64,000 bases of DNA from Rhodopseudomonas telluris (GCF_042432815.1 NZ_JBHLWM010000001.1:1054001-1118000); one strand, 5' to 3'. Numbered from the stretch's first letter, positions 7,889-17,656 are shown. Notes: a model not told the origin generated them from the letters alone. Translations and numbers: made by a program.

Positions 7889-9268
7889 TCAGGAGAAGAA
7901 CGCGATCTTCTCGGGCTGGCTCATCCGCCGCAACGGCGCGAGCGCATCACTGCGTGACTGAAACGGCTGGCCGACCACGCCGCTCGCCAGCAACGCAGCG
8001 CCGAGCGACGCATGTGCGCCGGTCGCCGGCGCGGCGGCCGTGACGGGCGGCGCAGCAGTCATAACCGGAACAGCCACAGGCGCCGCAACGGGCTCGGCCA
8101 GCTGGGGCGGCACGTAGAGCGGTTCGCCGCGCTCGCCGATCTCGAAGTTCGGCAATTCGGTCGTTGCGGTCTCCGCAGGTGCCGTGTCGACCGCGGCCTC
8201 TGAAGGTTCGGAGGCCGGCAGTTCGGTTTCGGCCGGTTCGTGCGGCGCAGCGACTTCGCCAGCAATCTGCGCGATGTCCGCGGGATCGCCAGGTTCGACC
8301 GGAGCGTCGGGATAGTCGGATTCGATGCGCGCGGCCTCGATCGCGGCTTCGAGTTCACCAGGCTCGTGCGGCTGCGGCGCCGACATCTCCATGGCGACGA
8401 GGTCGAGGACCGAATCGACATCCTCGGCGTGGGCGGTCGGCGGCTCGGGCGCAACGAAGTGCACCGTTTCAGGGGCATCCGCGCCAGCCTGGGCTGCGCT
8501 ATGATCCGCGGCTTCGACGAACTCGATCTCCTCGGAGGCGGAGCCGGTGATGATCGTCAGCGGCGGATCGTTCGCGGCTTCCGGCTCAGCCGCCGCTTCG
8601 GTCGTCGCGGTAGAGACAGCCGCCGCGATGGGGTCTGCCGCAATCGCCTCCGCTTCCGGCAGGTCGCCATCGGCCGCCGGCGATTCCGGCTCATCCCGGA
8701 CCGGGGCAGGCTGCGCCGTCCGCGGGCGCGGTTCGCCGGCGAGATCGTGGATATGATCGAGCAATCCGTCGAACGCGGCGAGCACAGCGCTGGTGTCGAT
8801 CTCGGCGATCAGGCGGTGGCCGATGTCGATCGCGCCCAACTGGCTGTCGAGCAGATTGCAGATCCGCACATCGGCGCCGCATTCGCGCAGCGTCCACGAA
8901 ACTTCACGAATGACCCGGGCGCCATTGCGCGCAGCGGTCAGCACGGCTTCGTTCTCGAGGCTGGCGATGCTGCGGGCCACGCTGGCGCGGGCCTCGCCGA
9001 CGATCGCGCGGATCGCGATCAGCGATTCGCTCAGCGACGCTCCGTTGGCCGGCTGCTGTTTCTGCGCGGCGAGGCTCTGCTCGATTCGCGCGACTGCATC
9101 GAGCACCATCCGGGTGTCGGCATTGCGATTGCGCTTGGCGTATTCGTTGAGAAACCAGCGGCCGCGCGAAGTCTCCATGAAGGCTTCGCGGATCGCGTCG
9201 TAGTCCGCATCACTCGGCATCGCCGCGCGGGCGGAGATCGGCGAAAGTGCGAATGCTTCATCGGCCAT
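7889..9268 (-). CDS. Conserved hypothetical acidic protein
   Basis: 459 residues, not assigned. An ordered N-terminal block (residues 18-165) contains DYDAIREAFMETSRGRWFLNEYAKRNRNAD and a helical region; similar N-termini occur in alphaproteobacterial proteins sometimes labelled CheZ-like (recalled), but I see no CheZ catalytic motif. Residues about 170-400 are a low-complexity Ala/Pro/Glu linker. A short conserved tail ends with PLRRMSQPEKIAFFS, which could be a docking peptide. No signal peptide or membrane segment is seen. It is convergent with the dehydratase gene and divergent from the MFS gene. Confidence 0.6.
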   Translation of the reverse strand: MADEAFALSPISARAAMPSDADYDAIREAFMETSRGRWFLNEYAKRNRNADTRMVLDAVARIEQSLAAQKQQPANGASLSESLIAIRAIVGEARASVARSIASLENEAVLTAARNGARVIREVSWTLRECGADVRICNLLDSQLGAIDIGHRLIAEIDTSAVLAAFDGLLDHIHDLAGEPRPRTAQPAPVRDEPESPAADGDLPEAEAIAADPIAAAVSTATTEAAAEPEAANDPPLTIITGSASEEIEFVEAADHSAAQAGADAPETVHFVAPEPPTAHAEDVDSVLDLVAMEMSAPQPHEPGELEAAIEAARIESDYPDAPVEPGDPADIAQIAGEVAAPHEPAETELPASEPSEAAVDTAPAETATTELPNFEIGERGEPLYVPPQLAEPVAAPVAVPVMTAAPPVTAAAPATGAHASLGAALLASGVVGQPFQSRSDALAPLRRMSQPEKIAFFS

Positions 9269-9345
9269 CAGGGAGACTCATTGCACAAATCACTGCGCGT
9301 CACGATAACGATCATCACGATCCGAGCTGAATCGCAATTGAATTG

Positions 9346-10560
9346 ATGTCTCCCGGAACAAAAATCCCCATCAAAACAAAGGCTCCGAAGCGATTCGCGG
9401 TCGGGCTCGCGGTGTTCTACGCGACCGTCTTCAGTGTCACCGGCACGTATCTGCCGTTCTTTACGGTGTGGCTGAAAGCGATCGGCATCGAAGCGTTCTG
9501 GATCGGGGTGATCGTCGCGGCGCCTTCGATCACGCGGTTCACGATTCTTCCCTTTATCACGGCCCAGGCCGAGCAACGTCATGCGTTGCGCGCCGCATTG
9601 ATTACCACGGCGACCGTGACGGCGCTGGGCTTTATTTGCCTCGGTCTGTTACGAGGATCGCCGCTGGCCGTTCTCGCCGTATTCGCTGTCACTGCCTGCG
9701 CATGGACGCCGCTGGTGCCGCTCACCGACGGCTACGCGTTGAAGGCTGTGGCACGGTTCGGTCTCAACTACGGGCCGCTGCGCCTGTGGGGCTCGACTGC
9801 CTTCGTCGTCGGGGCACTGGTGAGCGGCGTCCTGGCCGATTTGATTGCGCCGGAGCATCTGATCTGGGTGATTGCCGCCACGGCTGCGCTGGGCGTGTTT
9901 GCCGCATTCGGCCTGCAGCCGTTCGATGCGCCTGGGACATGGCCGGCCGCGCCGGTGCGGCGTGTCGCGCTGCTGCGCAATCCGACGTTCCTGGCGATCA
10001 TCATCGCCGCCGGCCTGATCCAGGGCAGCCACGCTGCGTACTACACGTTCGGCTCGATCGTCTGGCAGGGCGCGGGCTATGGCGGCAAGACGATCGCGAG
10101 CCTGTGGGTGCTCGGCGTCCTCGCAGAGATCGTGGTATTCGCGTGGTCGCCACGACTGACGATCTCGCCGTCGCGCATGATGCTGATCGGCGCGCTCTGC
10201 GCCATCGTGCGATGGTTGATTACCGCGCAGGATCCGCCACTCGAAGTCCTGGTCGCCGTGCAGCTGCTTCACGGGGCGACCTTCGGGCTCACCCAGCTCG
10301 GCATGATGGGGCTGCTGATGCGGCACGTGCCGACCCACGTCATCGCCCGGGCGCAGGGCTACTTCACCGCCTGCTCGGGCCTGGCGATGAGCAGCGCCGC
10401 GATGGCGTCCGGCGCTCTGTTCGCGCGCTACGGCATCGCGGTCTATGGGCTGATGGCGGCAATGGCGCTGAGCGGCGCCTTGGTCGTCCTGATCTGGCGG
10501 CGCCGGCTGGACGCGCCGCCCGCGAGCGATCAGCCCCACAGCTCCGGCGTCGGCGGATAG
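9346..10560 (+). CDS. MFS permease (HcaT-like, MFS_1-like family)
   Basis: 404 residues with about 12 hydrophobic segments. The first helix and loop (FYATVFSVTGTYLPFFTVWL) and the order of charged loops resemble the phenylpropionate / nucleoside-type MFS_1-like permeases. The substrate cannot be read from sequence. ATG 9346 is preferred to the TTG directly before it. The 3' end overlaps the epimerase gene on the other strand by 31 bp, a tail-to-tail overlap. Confidence 0.75.
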   Translation: MSPGTKIPIKTKAPKRFAVGLAVFYATVFSVTGTYLPFFTVWLKAIGIEAFWIGVIVAAPSITRFTILPFITAQAEQRHALRAALITTATVTALGFICLGLLRGSPLAVLAVFAVTACAWTPLVPLTDGYALKAVARFGLNYGPLRLWGSTAFVVGALVSGVLADLIAPEHLIWVIAATAALGVFAAFGLQPFDAPGTWPAAPVRRVALLRNPTFLAIIIAAGLIQGSHAAYYTFGSIVWQGAGYGGKTIASLWVLGVLAEIVVFAWSPRLTISPSRMMLIGALCAIVRWLITAQDPPLEVLVAVQLLHGATFGLTQLGMMGLLMRHVPTHVIARAQGYFTACSGLAMSSAAMASGALFARYGIAVYGLMAAMALSGALVVLIWRRRLDAPPASDQPHSSGVGG

Positions 10561-11525
10561 ACGGTGCTGGCCTCGTAGCGGAGGCCGCTGTCGCGATCCC
10601 TGGCGAGCAGTAGCGGGCCGTCGAGATCGACGAAGCGGGCGTGCGGTGTCAGCAGCATCGCGGGAGCCATCGCCAGCGAGGTCGCCACCATGCAGCCGAC
10701 CATGATGTCGAAGCCCAGCGCCTGCGCGGCCTGCGCCATCGCGATGGCTTCAGTCAGTCCGCCGGTCTTGTCGAGCTTGATGTTGATCGCGTCGTAGCGC
10801 TCGCGCAGGCCGGCCAATGACTCGCGCGCGTGGACGCTCTCGTCGGCGCACACCGGGATCGGACGCCGGATGGTTGCCAGCGCGTCGTCGTGGCCGGCGG
10901 GCAGCGGCTGCTCGACCAGCGTGACGCCGGCGTCGGCGCACGCGGCGAGGTTGCGGGCGAGGTTGTCGGGAGTCCAGGCTTCGTTGGCATCGACGATCAA
11001 TTCGGCCTGCGGCGCCGCGCGGCGCACGGCAGCGATCCGCGCCTCGTCGCCGTCGCCGCCGAGCTTGATCTTCAGCAGCCGCCTTGAGGCTGCCTTGGCG
11101 GTCGCCTCGGCCATCGCCTCGGCCGTGCCGAGCGAGATCGTGTAGGCGGTCGTTGCCGCACGCGGCACGGCGACGCCGAGCACCTCCCACGCGCGTCGGC
11201 CGGTCAGCTTGGCTTCGAGATCGAGCAGGGCGCAATCGAGCGCGTTGCGGGCGGCGCCGTGCGGCATTGCGGATTGCAAAGCGGCGCGGTCCAACCCCTG
11301 CCGCAGCGGCAGGCGCATGGCCTCGATGGCCGCAAGAGTCGTTTCCGGCGTCTCGCCATACCGGGCGTAGGGAACGCATTCGCCCCGGCCGGTCCGGCCG
11401 TCTCGCGTGATTTCGGCGACGACGACGACGGCTTCGGTCTTCGCGCCTCGACTGATGGTGAAAGCGCCGGCGATCGGCCAGCGCTCCCTTGAAGTATGCA
11501 AATGGGACGGATTGATGGACGTCAT
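10530..11525 (-). CDS. Dipeptide epimerase (L-Ala-D/L-Glu epimerase-like, enolase superfamily)
   Basis: 331 residues of the muconate-lactonizing subgroup of the enolase superfamily. Visible are the KxK acid/base lysines in LLKIKLGG (about 153-155), metal ligands in VDANEAW (about 180) and CADES (about 226), and the second catalytic lysine in NIKLDKTGG (about 252). These match L-Ala-D/L-Glu epimerases (YcjG type), which help recycle murein peptides; other dipeptide specificities are possible. ATG 11525 fits the family; the upstream 24 codons do not. Confidence 0.85.
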   Translation of the reverse strand: MTSINPSHLHTSRERWPIAGAFTISRGAKTEAVVVVAEITRDGRTGRGECVPYARYGETPETTLAAIEAMRLPLRQGLDRAALQSAMPHGAARNALDCALLDLEAKLTGRRAWEVLGVAVPRAATTAYTISLGTAEAMAEATAKAASRRLLKIKLGGDGDEARIAAVRRAAPQAELIVDANEAWTPDNLARNLAACADAGVTLVEQPLPAGHDDALATIRRPIPVCADESVHARESLAGLRERYDAINIKLDKTGGLTEAIAMAQAAQALGFDIMVGCMVATSLAMAPAMLLTPHARFVDLDGPLLLARDRDSGLRYEASTVYPPTPELWG

Positions 11526-11572
11526 TCGAATTTCTGTTAACTCACGCCGAGGGTTGCCGCGCGCAACTAAGT

Positions 11573-12781
11573 ATGGCTGGTAGTGAACCTTTCTCACAAG
11601 CTCCTGTTTACGCTACGGGTTGGCTCAAAATGGTACAGCAATTGGCATTGGACAGCGATCCGACGCTCGAGCGCATCGCGCGGGGTGACGGGCTGGCGCT
11701 GTGCGCCGCCGGCTCATGGACGGCGCGGTTTGCGCCGGCGCTGGAGCGCATGGTTGCGGATGCCGAGCGGCTCACCGGGACCAAGCCGAATATTTCCATC
11801 GATGTTTCCGCCGTCGCACGGCTCGATACGTTCGGAGCCTGGCTGATCGAGCGGCTGCGCCGCAGTCTGGCTCAGAACGGCGCCGAGGCGAGTATCGCCG
11901 GGCTGTCGGCGAACTATGCGAGCCTGGTCGACGAAGTCCGTCAGGTCAATCCAGCCGGGCCGCCGCCGCGGCAGGGAAGCGCTTTGCGGGGCGCGATCGA
12001 GAAGCTCGGCCGTACCATGTACGGCTTCGCCGACGATATCGTCGCGCTGATCAGCATGCTGGGCGCTGTGCTCGCCGGTGTGCTGCGCGCGATCTTGCAC
12101 CCGACGACGTTTCGCCTGACCTCCACGGTGCATCACCTCGAGCAGGTGTGCTGGCGCGCGGTGCCGATCATCGTGCTGATCACCTTCCTGATCGGTTGCA
12201 TCATCGCCCAGCAGGGTATTTTCCATTTCCGCCGGTTCGGCGCCGACGTTTTCGTGGTCGACATGCTCGGCGTACTGGTGCTGCGCGAGATCGGCGTGCT
12301 GCTGGTGGCGATCATGGTCGCCGGCCGGTCTGGCAGCGCCTACACGGCCGAACTCGGCTCGATGAAGATGCGCGAGGAGATCGACGCGCTGCGCACCATG
12401 GGGTTCGATCCGATCGACGTGCTGATCGTGCCGCGGCTGATCGCATTGGTTCTGGCTCTGCCGATCCTGACGTTTCTGGGCGCGATGTCGGCGCTGTACG
12501 GCGGCGGCCTGGTCGCCTGGCTGTATGGCGGGGTCGATCCGGAGGCGTTTCTGCTGCGGCTCCGCGACGCGATCTCGATCAATCACTTCACCGTCGGCAT
12601 GCTCAAGGCGCCGGTGATGGCGCTGGTGATCGGCATCGTCGCCTGCGTCGAAGGCCTCGCGGTGAAGGGCAGCGCCGAGTCGCTCGGCAGCCACACCACG
12701 GCTTCGGTCGTGAAGGGCATCTTCTTCGTGATCGTGATGGACGGCGTGTTCGCGATCTTCTTCGCCTCGATCGGGATCTGA
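11573..12781 (+). CDS. mlaE: STAS-MlaE fusion: ABC phospholipid transporter permease
   Basis: 402 residues. Residues 1-125 form a STAS-like (MlaB-type) domain with SIDVSAVARLDTFGAWLIERL. Residues 145-402 are an MlaE permease with about five membrane segments and the conserved ELGSMKMREEIDALRTMGFDP coupling loop. In the Mla system the permease, ATPase and MCE protein move phospholipids between inner and outer membranes. Here the STAS subunit, separate in E. coli, is fused to the permease. The ATPase gene follows after 2 bp and the MCE gene after that. Confidence 0.9.
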   Translation: MAGSEPFSQAPVYATGWLKMVQQLALDSDPTLERIARGDGLALCAAGSWTARFAPALERMVADAERLTGTKPNISIDVSAVARLDTFGAWLIERLRRSLAQNGAEASIAGLSANYASLVDEVRQVNPAGPPPRQGSALRGAIEKLGRTMYGFADDIVALISMLGAVLAGVLRAILHPTTFRLTSTVHHLEQVCWRAVPIIVLITFLIGCIIAQQGIFHFRRFGADVFVVDMLGVLVLREIGVLLVAIMVAGRSGSAYTAELGSMKMREEIDALRTMGFDPIDVLIVPRLIALVLALPILTFLGAMSALYGGGLVAWLYGGVDPEAFLLRLRDAISINHFTVGMLKAPVMALVIGIVACVEGLAVKGSAESLGSHTTASVVKGIFFVIVMDGVFAIFFASIGI

Positions 12782-12783
12782 CG

Positions 12784-13554
12784 ATGCCGAACGAAGTGAT
12801 CGATCCGATCATCCGGGTGCGCGACGTCTCGGTGCAGTTCGGCGCCACCAAGGTGCTCGACAATCTCAGCCTCGATGTCCGCCGCGGCGAGATCCTGGGC
12901 TTCGTCGGGCCGTCCGGCGCCGGCAAGTCGGTGCTGACACGGACCATCATCGGGCTCGTGCCGAAGCTCGGTGGTCAGATCGAGGTGTTCGGCGTCGATC
13001 TCGACGCCGCCGGCAAGGCCGAGCGCCGCGGCATCGAGCGGCGCTGGGGCGTGCTGTTCCAGCAGGGCGCGCTGTTTTCGTCGCTGACGGTGCGGCAGAA
13101 CATCCAGTTTCCGGTGCGCGAATATCTCAAGCTGTCGCAGCGTCTGCTCGACGAGATCACCGTCGCCAAGCTGGTGATGGTCGGCCTCAAGCCGGAGGTG
13201 GCGGACCGTTTTCCGTCGGAGCTGTCGGGCGGCATGATCAAGCGCGTGGCGCTGGCCCGCGCGCTGGCGCTCGATCCGGAGCTGGTGTTCCTCGACGAGC
13301 CGACCTCCGGGCTCGATCCGATCGGCGCCGGCGAATTCGACGAGCTGGTGCGCACCCTGCAGCGCACTTTGGGGCTCACCGTTTTCATGGTAACTCACGA
13401 CCTCGACAGCCTTCACACCGCTTGCGACCGGATCGCCGTGCTCGGCGACGGCAAGGTGATTGCGGCCGGGTCGATGGCCGATATGCAGGCGTCGCAGCAT
13501 CCGTGGCTGCGGTCCTACTTCCACGGAAAGCGGGCTCGTGCGGTCGTCGGTTAG
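12784..13554 (+). CDS. mlaF: MlaF-type ABC transporter ATP-binding protein
   Basis: 256 residues. Walker A is GPSGAGKS (42-49), the Q-loop lies in VLFQQGALFSSLTV, the signature is LSGGMIKRVALARA and Walker B is ELVFLDEP, followed by the H-loop VTHD. The FQQGALFSSLTV segment is typical of MlaF/Ttg2A, the ATPase that powers lipid transport with MlaE. It begins 2 bp after the permease gene. Confidence 0.92.
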   Translation: MPNEVIDPIIRVRDVSVQFGATKVLDNLSLDVRRGEILGFVGPSGAGKSVLTRTIIGLVPKLGGQIEVFGVDLDAAGKAERRGIERRWGVLFQQGALFSSLTVRQNIQFPVREYLKLSQRLLDEITVAKLVMVGLKPEVADRFPSELSGGMIKRVALARALALDPELVFLDEPTSGLDPIGAGEFDELVRTLQRTLGLTVFMVTHDLDSLHTACDRIAVLGDGKVIAAGSMADMQASQHPWLRSYFHGKRARAVVG

Positions 13555-13670
13555 ATGATGATCAGTTCGGATCGGTTTCGGACTATTTCAGAGGTTGCGC
13601 CGCTTTAAGTCCGCAATTCGCGCGCAAAGCGCGCGAGCGGACGGCGCCGGACGGTGTTGGAGTTGAGTGA

Positions 13671-14588
13671 ATGGAAACGCGGGCGAATTACTTTCTGATC
13701 GGTACGTTCACCCTCGCGGTGATCGCCGCGGCGTTCGGCTTCGTGATGTGGTTCCAGAGCCTGCATTCCACCAAGGCGCGCAGCCCGCTGCGCGTGGTGT
13801 TCGAGGGCGCGGCGTCCGGCCTGCGCAATGGCGGCAGCGTCAATTTCAACGGCGTCCGCGTCGGCGAGGTGATCTCGGTCAAGCTCGACAATCCGAAGCG
13901 GGTGGTGGCGCTGGCGATGGTCGAGAACACCGCGCCGATCCGCAAGGACACGCTGGTCGGCCTGGAATTCCAGGGCCTCACCGGCGTCGCCGCGATCTCG
14001 CTGAAGGGCGGCATGGAAACGGCCCCGCCGGTGCCGCTCGATGAGGACGGCGTGCCGGTGCTGACCGCCGATCCGGAACTCCTGATGGATATCTCGGAGT
14101 CGGTGAAGGCGACGCTGCGCAATGTCAACAAGGTGGTCGCCGAGAACGCCGAGTCGGTGAAGGACTCGCTGCAGAACCTGCAGGTGTTCACCTCGAGCCT
14201 GGCGCGCAGCTCGGACAAGATCGACAGCATCATGGCCAAGGTCGACGGCGTGATCGGCAAGACCGACAGCGTGATGCAGGGCATCGACGCGCTGGCGGGC
14301 GGCAAGGACGGCGGCGAGCTGTTCCAGGCGGTGAAGTCCTTCCGCGAGCTTGCCGACAATCTCGACAAGCGCTCCAGCGCGCTGATCATCGACGGCCGCC
14401 GCACGCTGGCCGATATCAGCCGCGCGGTGAACAATCTCGACCGCAACCCGACGCGCCTGTTGTTCGGCCCGAGCAACAGCGCGCAGGAGCAGCAGGCCCC
14501 GCCGCAGCCGCCACGCGTCCAGGCGGCCCCGCCTTCCGCGGCCCGCGCCGAGCAGCCCCGCCCGCCGCGGCGGCGCGTCCAGCAGTAA
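13671..14588 (+). CDS. mlaD: MlaD family MCE-domain lipid-transport protein
   Basis: 305 residues: N-terminal membrane anchor (residues 7-27), a single MCE domain (about 38-115, with FEGAASGLRNGGSVNFNGVRVGEV and LEFQGLTGVAAISLKGG), then a long helical stretch and a Pro/Gln/Arg-rich tail. The MCE ring sits in the periplasm and receives lipid from the permease. GGAG / GAG precedes the ATG. A lipoprotein subunit (ABC auxiliary or MlaC-like) often follows in alphaproteobacteria but is not present here. Confidence 0.9.
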   Translation: METRANYFLIGTFTLAVIAAAFGFVMWFQSLHSTKARSPLRVVFEGAASGLRNGGSVNFNGVRVGEVISVKLDNPKRVVALAMVENTAPIRKDTLVGLEFQGLTGVAAISLKGGMETAPPVPLDEDGVPVLTADPELLMDISESVKATLRNVNKVVAENAESVKDSLQNLQVFTSSLARSSDKIDSIMAKVDGVIGKTDSVMQGIDALAGGKDGGELFQAVKSFRELADNLDKRSSALIIDGRRTLADISRAVNNLDRNPTRLLFGPSNSAQEQQAPPQPPRVQAAPPSAARAEQPRPPRRRVQQ

Positions 14589-14751
14589 GCTCGGTCGGCC
14601 GACCACAGTTCAGCGCGGATTGGGAACCTGACCGGTTCCTGATCGCTGGCGAGCCATGAGGGCGCGCCGGCGCCGTCGATCTGTCCAAGCGTTCGGCGGG
14701 CGGCTTGGCTAGACTGGCGCTTGTGCGCCAACTGCAGCAGACGAGAACAAG

Positions 14752-15855
14752 ATGTCCCAGGTCCAAGAGCCGCCGCAATCTCCCCCGCCAGCGGCCGAGC
14801 CCGGTGCCTCCACGTTGCGCCGGTTGGCGCTGCCGATCCTCGCGGTGGCGGTCGCCCTGGGCTTCGTGATCCTGGCGACGCTGCGCTGGGATATCTGGAT
14901 CGGCCAGCGCGCCGTGCAGTCGACCGACGACGCCTATGTCCGGGCGCAGACGACGCGGCTGTCGAGCCGCGTGGCCGGGGAGGTGAAGGCGGTCGCGGTC
15001 AACGACTTTCAGCGCGTCAAGGCGGGCGACCTGCTGCTGCAGATCGATCCGGCGGACTACGAAGCGCAGCTCGCCCAGGCCGAGGCCGGGGTGGCCGCGG
15101 CGCAGGCGGCGCTCGACAATCTCGGCAACCAGATCGAGCTGCAATACGCCACGATCGCCCAGGCCCAGGCGCAGCGCGTGTCGGCGGAGGCGCAGGAGGT
15201 CGAGGCCGGGCAGGAGCTGGATCGCCAGAAGACGCTGAGCCAGACCGAGGCCGGAACGCGGCAGCGCCTCGAGCAGGCCGTCGCCGCGCAGGCCAAGGCG
15301 CAAGCCGACGTCAGGGCGAGCCGGGCGGTGATCGCGGCGCAGACGCACCAGCTCGAAGTGCTGAACGGCACCAAGAAGCAGCGCGCCGCCGACCTTGCCG
15401 GCGCCAAGGCCACACGTGACGCCGCCGCGCTGAAGCTGAGCTACACGCGGATCGCCGCGCCGTTCGACGGCGTGGTGAGCGAGCGGCAGGTGCAGCCGGG
15501 CGACTACGTCAATATCGGCACCTATCTGATCAGCGTGGTGCCGCTGCCGGACGTGTATGTGGTGGCCAACTTCAAGGAAACCCAGCTGACGCGCGTCAAG
15601 CCGGGCCAGCCGGTCGAGATCATCGTCGACACCTTCTCGGGCGAGAAGCTGCGCGGCCGCGTCGAGCGGATCTCGCCGGCGTCCGGCTCGCAATTCGCGC
15701 TGCTGCCGCCCGACAATGCCACGGGCAATTTCACCAAGGTGGTGCAGCGCATTCCGGTCCGCATCCGGTTCGAGAAGGATCAGCCGCTGCTGACCCGGCT
15801 GCTGCCCGGCATGTCGGTGACGGCCCGCATCGACACCAGCGCGGCGGGCCAATGA
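14752..15855 (+). CDS. HlyD/EmrA-type membrane-fusion protein
   Basis: 367 residues. A Pro-rich cytoplasmic leader precedes one membrane helix (about 25-45); then come a biotinyl-lipoyl-like half motif (STDDAYVRAQ...LSSRVAGEV), a long coiled-coil hairpin (about 105-220), the second lipoyl half (IAAPFDGVVSERQVQPGDYV) and beta-barrel domains. It is the periplasmic adaptor of an efflux pump. Its stop codon overlaps the following MFS gene by four bases (ATGA). No outer-membrane factor gene is nearby. Confidence 0.88.
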   Translation: MSQVQEPPQSPPPAAEPGASTLRRLALPILAVAVALGFVILATLRWDIWIGQRAVQSTDDAYVRAQTTRLSSRVAGEVKAVAVNDFQRVKAGDLLLQIDPADYEAQLAQAEAGVAAAQAALDNLGNQIELQYATIAQAQAQRVSAEAQEVEAGQELDRQKTLSQTEAGTRQRLEQAVAAQAKAQADVRASRAVIAAQTHQLEVLNGTKKQRAADLAGAKATRDAAALKLSYTRIAAPFDGVVSERQVQPGDYVNIGTYLISVVPLPDVYVVANFKETQLTRVKPGQPVEIIVDTFSGEKLRGRVERISPASGSQFALLPPDNATGNFTKVVQRIPVRIRFEKDQPLLTRLLPGMSVTARIDTSAAGQ

Positions 15856-17450
15856 CGCGGGCCGCGGCCGCCGAGCCCCACGTCCTCGTCGCCGGGCCGG
15901 TTTCGACCGGCGGGCTGTCGCGCCACCCTTACTACGCGGTCGGCGCCGTTCTGCTCGGCTCGCTGGTCGCCAATGTCGACTCCCGCGTGTTCACGCTCGG
16001 ACTGCCGGATGTGCGGGGCGGGCTGGCGCTGAGCTTCGATCAGGGCGCCTGGATCGCGACGGCGGCGACGGCGTCGCAGATCTTCATCGCGCCCGCCGTC
16101 GCGTGGCTGGCGACGGTGTTCTGCCTGCGCCGCGTGCTCGGCATTCCGGCGCTGGTCTATGCGGCGATCTCGCTGCTGATCCCGTTCGTGCGCGATTATC
16201 ATCTGCTGCTCGGGCTGCACATCGTTCACGGCCTGCTGCTCGGCACCTTCGTGCCGGCGACGCTGCTCATCATCTTCCGCAACCTGCCGATGCAATGGTG
16301 GCTGCCGGCGATCGCGATCTATGCCATCCGCGTCGGCTTCACACTCAATGCGGGCGTGTCGATCGCCGGCTTCTATGTCGAGCATCTCGGCTGGCAATGG
16401 ATCTACTGGCAGGACGTGATCGTCGCGCCGCTGCTGGCGCTCCTGGTGTATCTCGGCACGCCGGGCGATCCGATCAATCGCGGCGTGCTGCGCGAGGCCG
16501 ATTGGGGCGGCATGCTGCTGTTCGGCTCCAGCGTCGCGATGATCTATGCGGGGCTCGACCAGGGCAACCGGCTGGACTGGTTCGGCTCGGGCACGATCGT
16601 GGCGCTGCTCGGCGGCGGCGCGCTGCTGCTGATCGGCTTCTTCATCAACGAAGCGGTGGTCAAGCGGCCGTGGGCGCACGCCGAAATCCTGCTGTCGCGC
16701 AATATCGGGCTGGCGCTGCTGGCGATCCTGCTGTTCTCGCTGACCAGCCTGTCCAATACGTCGCTGGTGCCGAACTTCCTCGTCACCATCGCGCAGCTGA
16801 AGCCGGAGCAGACCGGTCCGCTGTTCATGCTGGGCGCGGTGGCGCCGATGATCGTGCTGCTGCCGCTGTCGGTGCATCTGGTGCGGCGCTACGATCCGAA
16901 GCTGACGCTGATCATCGGCTTCGCGGCGTTCGCGGCGGCCGCGCTGCTCGGCACCCGCGTGACGTCAGCGTGGTCGATTTCCGACTTCGTGCCGATGGTG
17001 CTGCTGCAATCGCTCGGGGTGTCGTTCACGCTGCTGCCGATCATCATCATCACGCTGTCGAATTCCGATCCGACCCGCGCCACGGCGTTCGCCGCCTACA
17101 TCCAGGTGATGCGGTTGGGCTGCGCCGAGATCGGCATCGCGCTGATGACGACATGGCTGCGTGTGCGCGAGCAGACGCACTCGAATCTGCTCGGCCAGCA
17201 CGTCGCCAGCGGCGACGCCGACGTGGTGGGGACGCTCACGAAATTGAAGGAGCTGTTCGCCGGCTACGGCGACAGCCTCGCCCAGGCCCGCAGCATCGGC
17301 ACGCTCGCCGGCCTGGTGCAGCGTCAGGCCAACACGCTCGCGTTCATCGACGGCTTCTGGCTGACCTTCTGGTTCGCGCTCGCCGGCCTCGTCTGCGTCG
17401 CCCTGATCGGCCGCGCCCCGCCGGGACCGTTCACGCCCAAAAGCGGGTAG
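15852..17450 (+). CDS. MFS drug:H+ antiporter, EmrB/DHA2-like
   Basis: 532 residues with about 14 hydrophobic segments, the size and topology of DHA2 (EmrB/QacA) efflux pumps. It begins inside the stop of the EmrA-like gene, so the two form a coupled EmrAB-type pump that would export hydrophobic compounds. The first part (YYAVGAVLLGSLVANVDSRVFTLGLPDVRGGL) corresponds to helix 1 and the loop after it. Substrates are unknown, and no regulator lies next to the pair. Confidence 0.85.
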   Translation: MTRAAAAEPHVLVAGPVSTGGLSRHPYYAVGAVLLGSLVANVDSRVFTLGLPDVRGGLALSFDQGAWIATAATASQIFIAPAVAWLATVFCLRRVLGIPALVYAAISLLIPFVRDYHLLLGLHIVHGLLLGTFVPATLLIIFRNLPMQWWLPAIAIYAIRVGFTLNAGVSIAGFYVEHLGWQWIYWQDVIVAPLLALLVYLGTPGDPINRGVLREADWGGMLLFGSSVAMIYAGLDQGNRLDWFGSGTIVALLGGGALLLIGFFINEAVVKRPWAHAEILLSRNIGLALLAILLFSLTSLSNTSLVPNFLVTIAQLKPEQTGPLFMLGAVAPMIVLLPLSVHLVRRYDPKLTLIIGFAAFAAAALLGTRVTSAWSISDFVPMVLLQSLGVSFTLLPIIIITLSNSDPTRATAFAAYIQVMRLGCAEIGIALMTTWLRVREQTHSNLLGQHVASGDADVVGTLTKLKELFAGYGDSLAQARSIGTLAGLVQRQANTLAFIDGFWLTFWFALAGLVCVALIGRAPPGPFTPKSG

Positions 17451-17541
17451 GGGATCGGCTACCTTCAGTGCGCTCCGCGCATGACGACGGAGTGTGGCGG
17501 AGCGCCGCTATCAAGGTGCGAAACGCGGCCACGAAATAGAT

Positions 17542-17656
17542 CGTCATCACCCGCGCATGCGGGTGATCCAGTATCGCAGGGCGGTGGAGGAGAAGGCACG
17601 GCGCTCCGACGAGCGCTCTGGGATACTGGGTCGCCCGGTCAAGCCGGGCGATGACG
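17542..17656. repeat. Inverted-arm intergenic repeat (GTCATCACCCG type)
   Basis: The left arm (17542-17575) with CATCACCCGCGCATGCGGGTGATCCAGTAT-like sequence and the right arm (17620-17656), ending ATGACG, are inverted copies, each also holding its own small hairpin. I know this family as a dispersed Bradyrhizobiaceae repeat. It lies just downstream of the efflux pair and may act as a transcription barrier. Confidence 0.6.
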
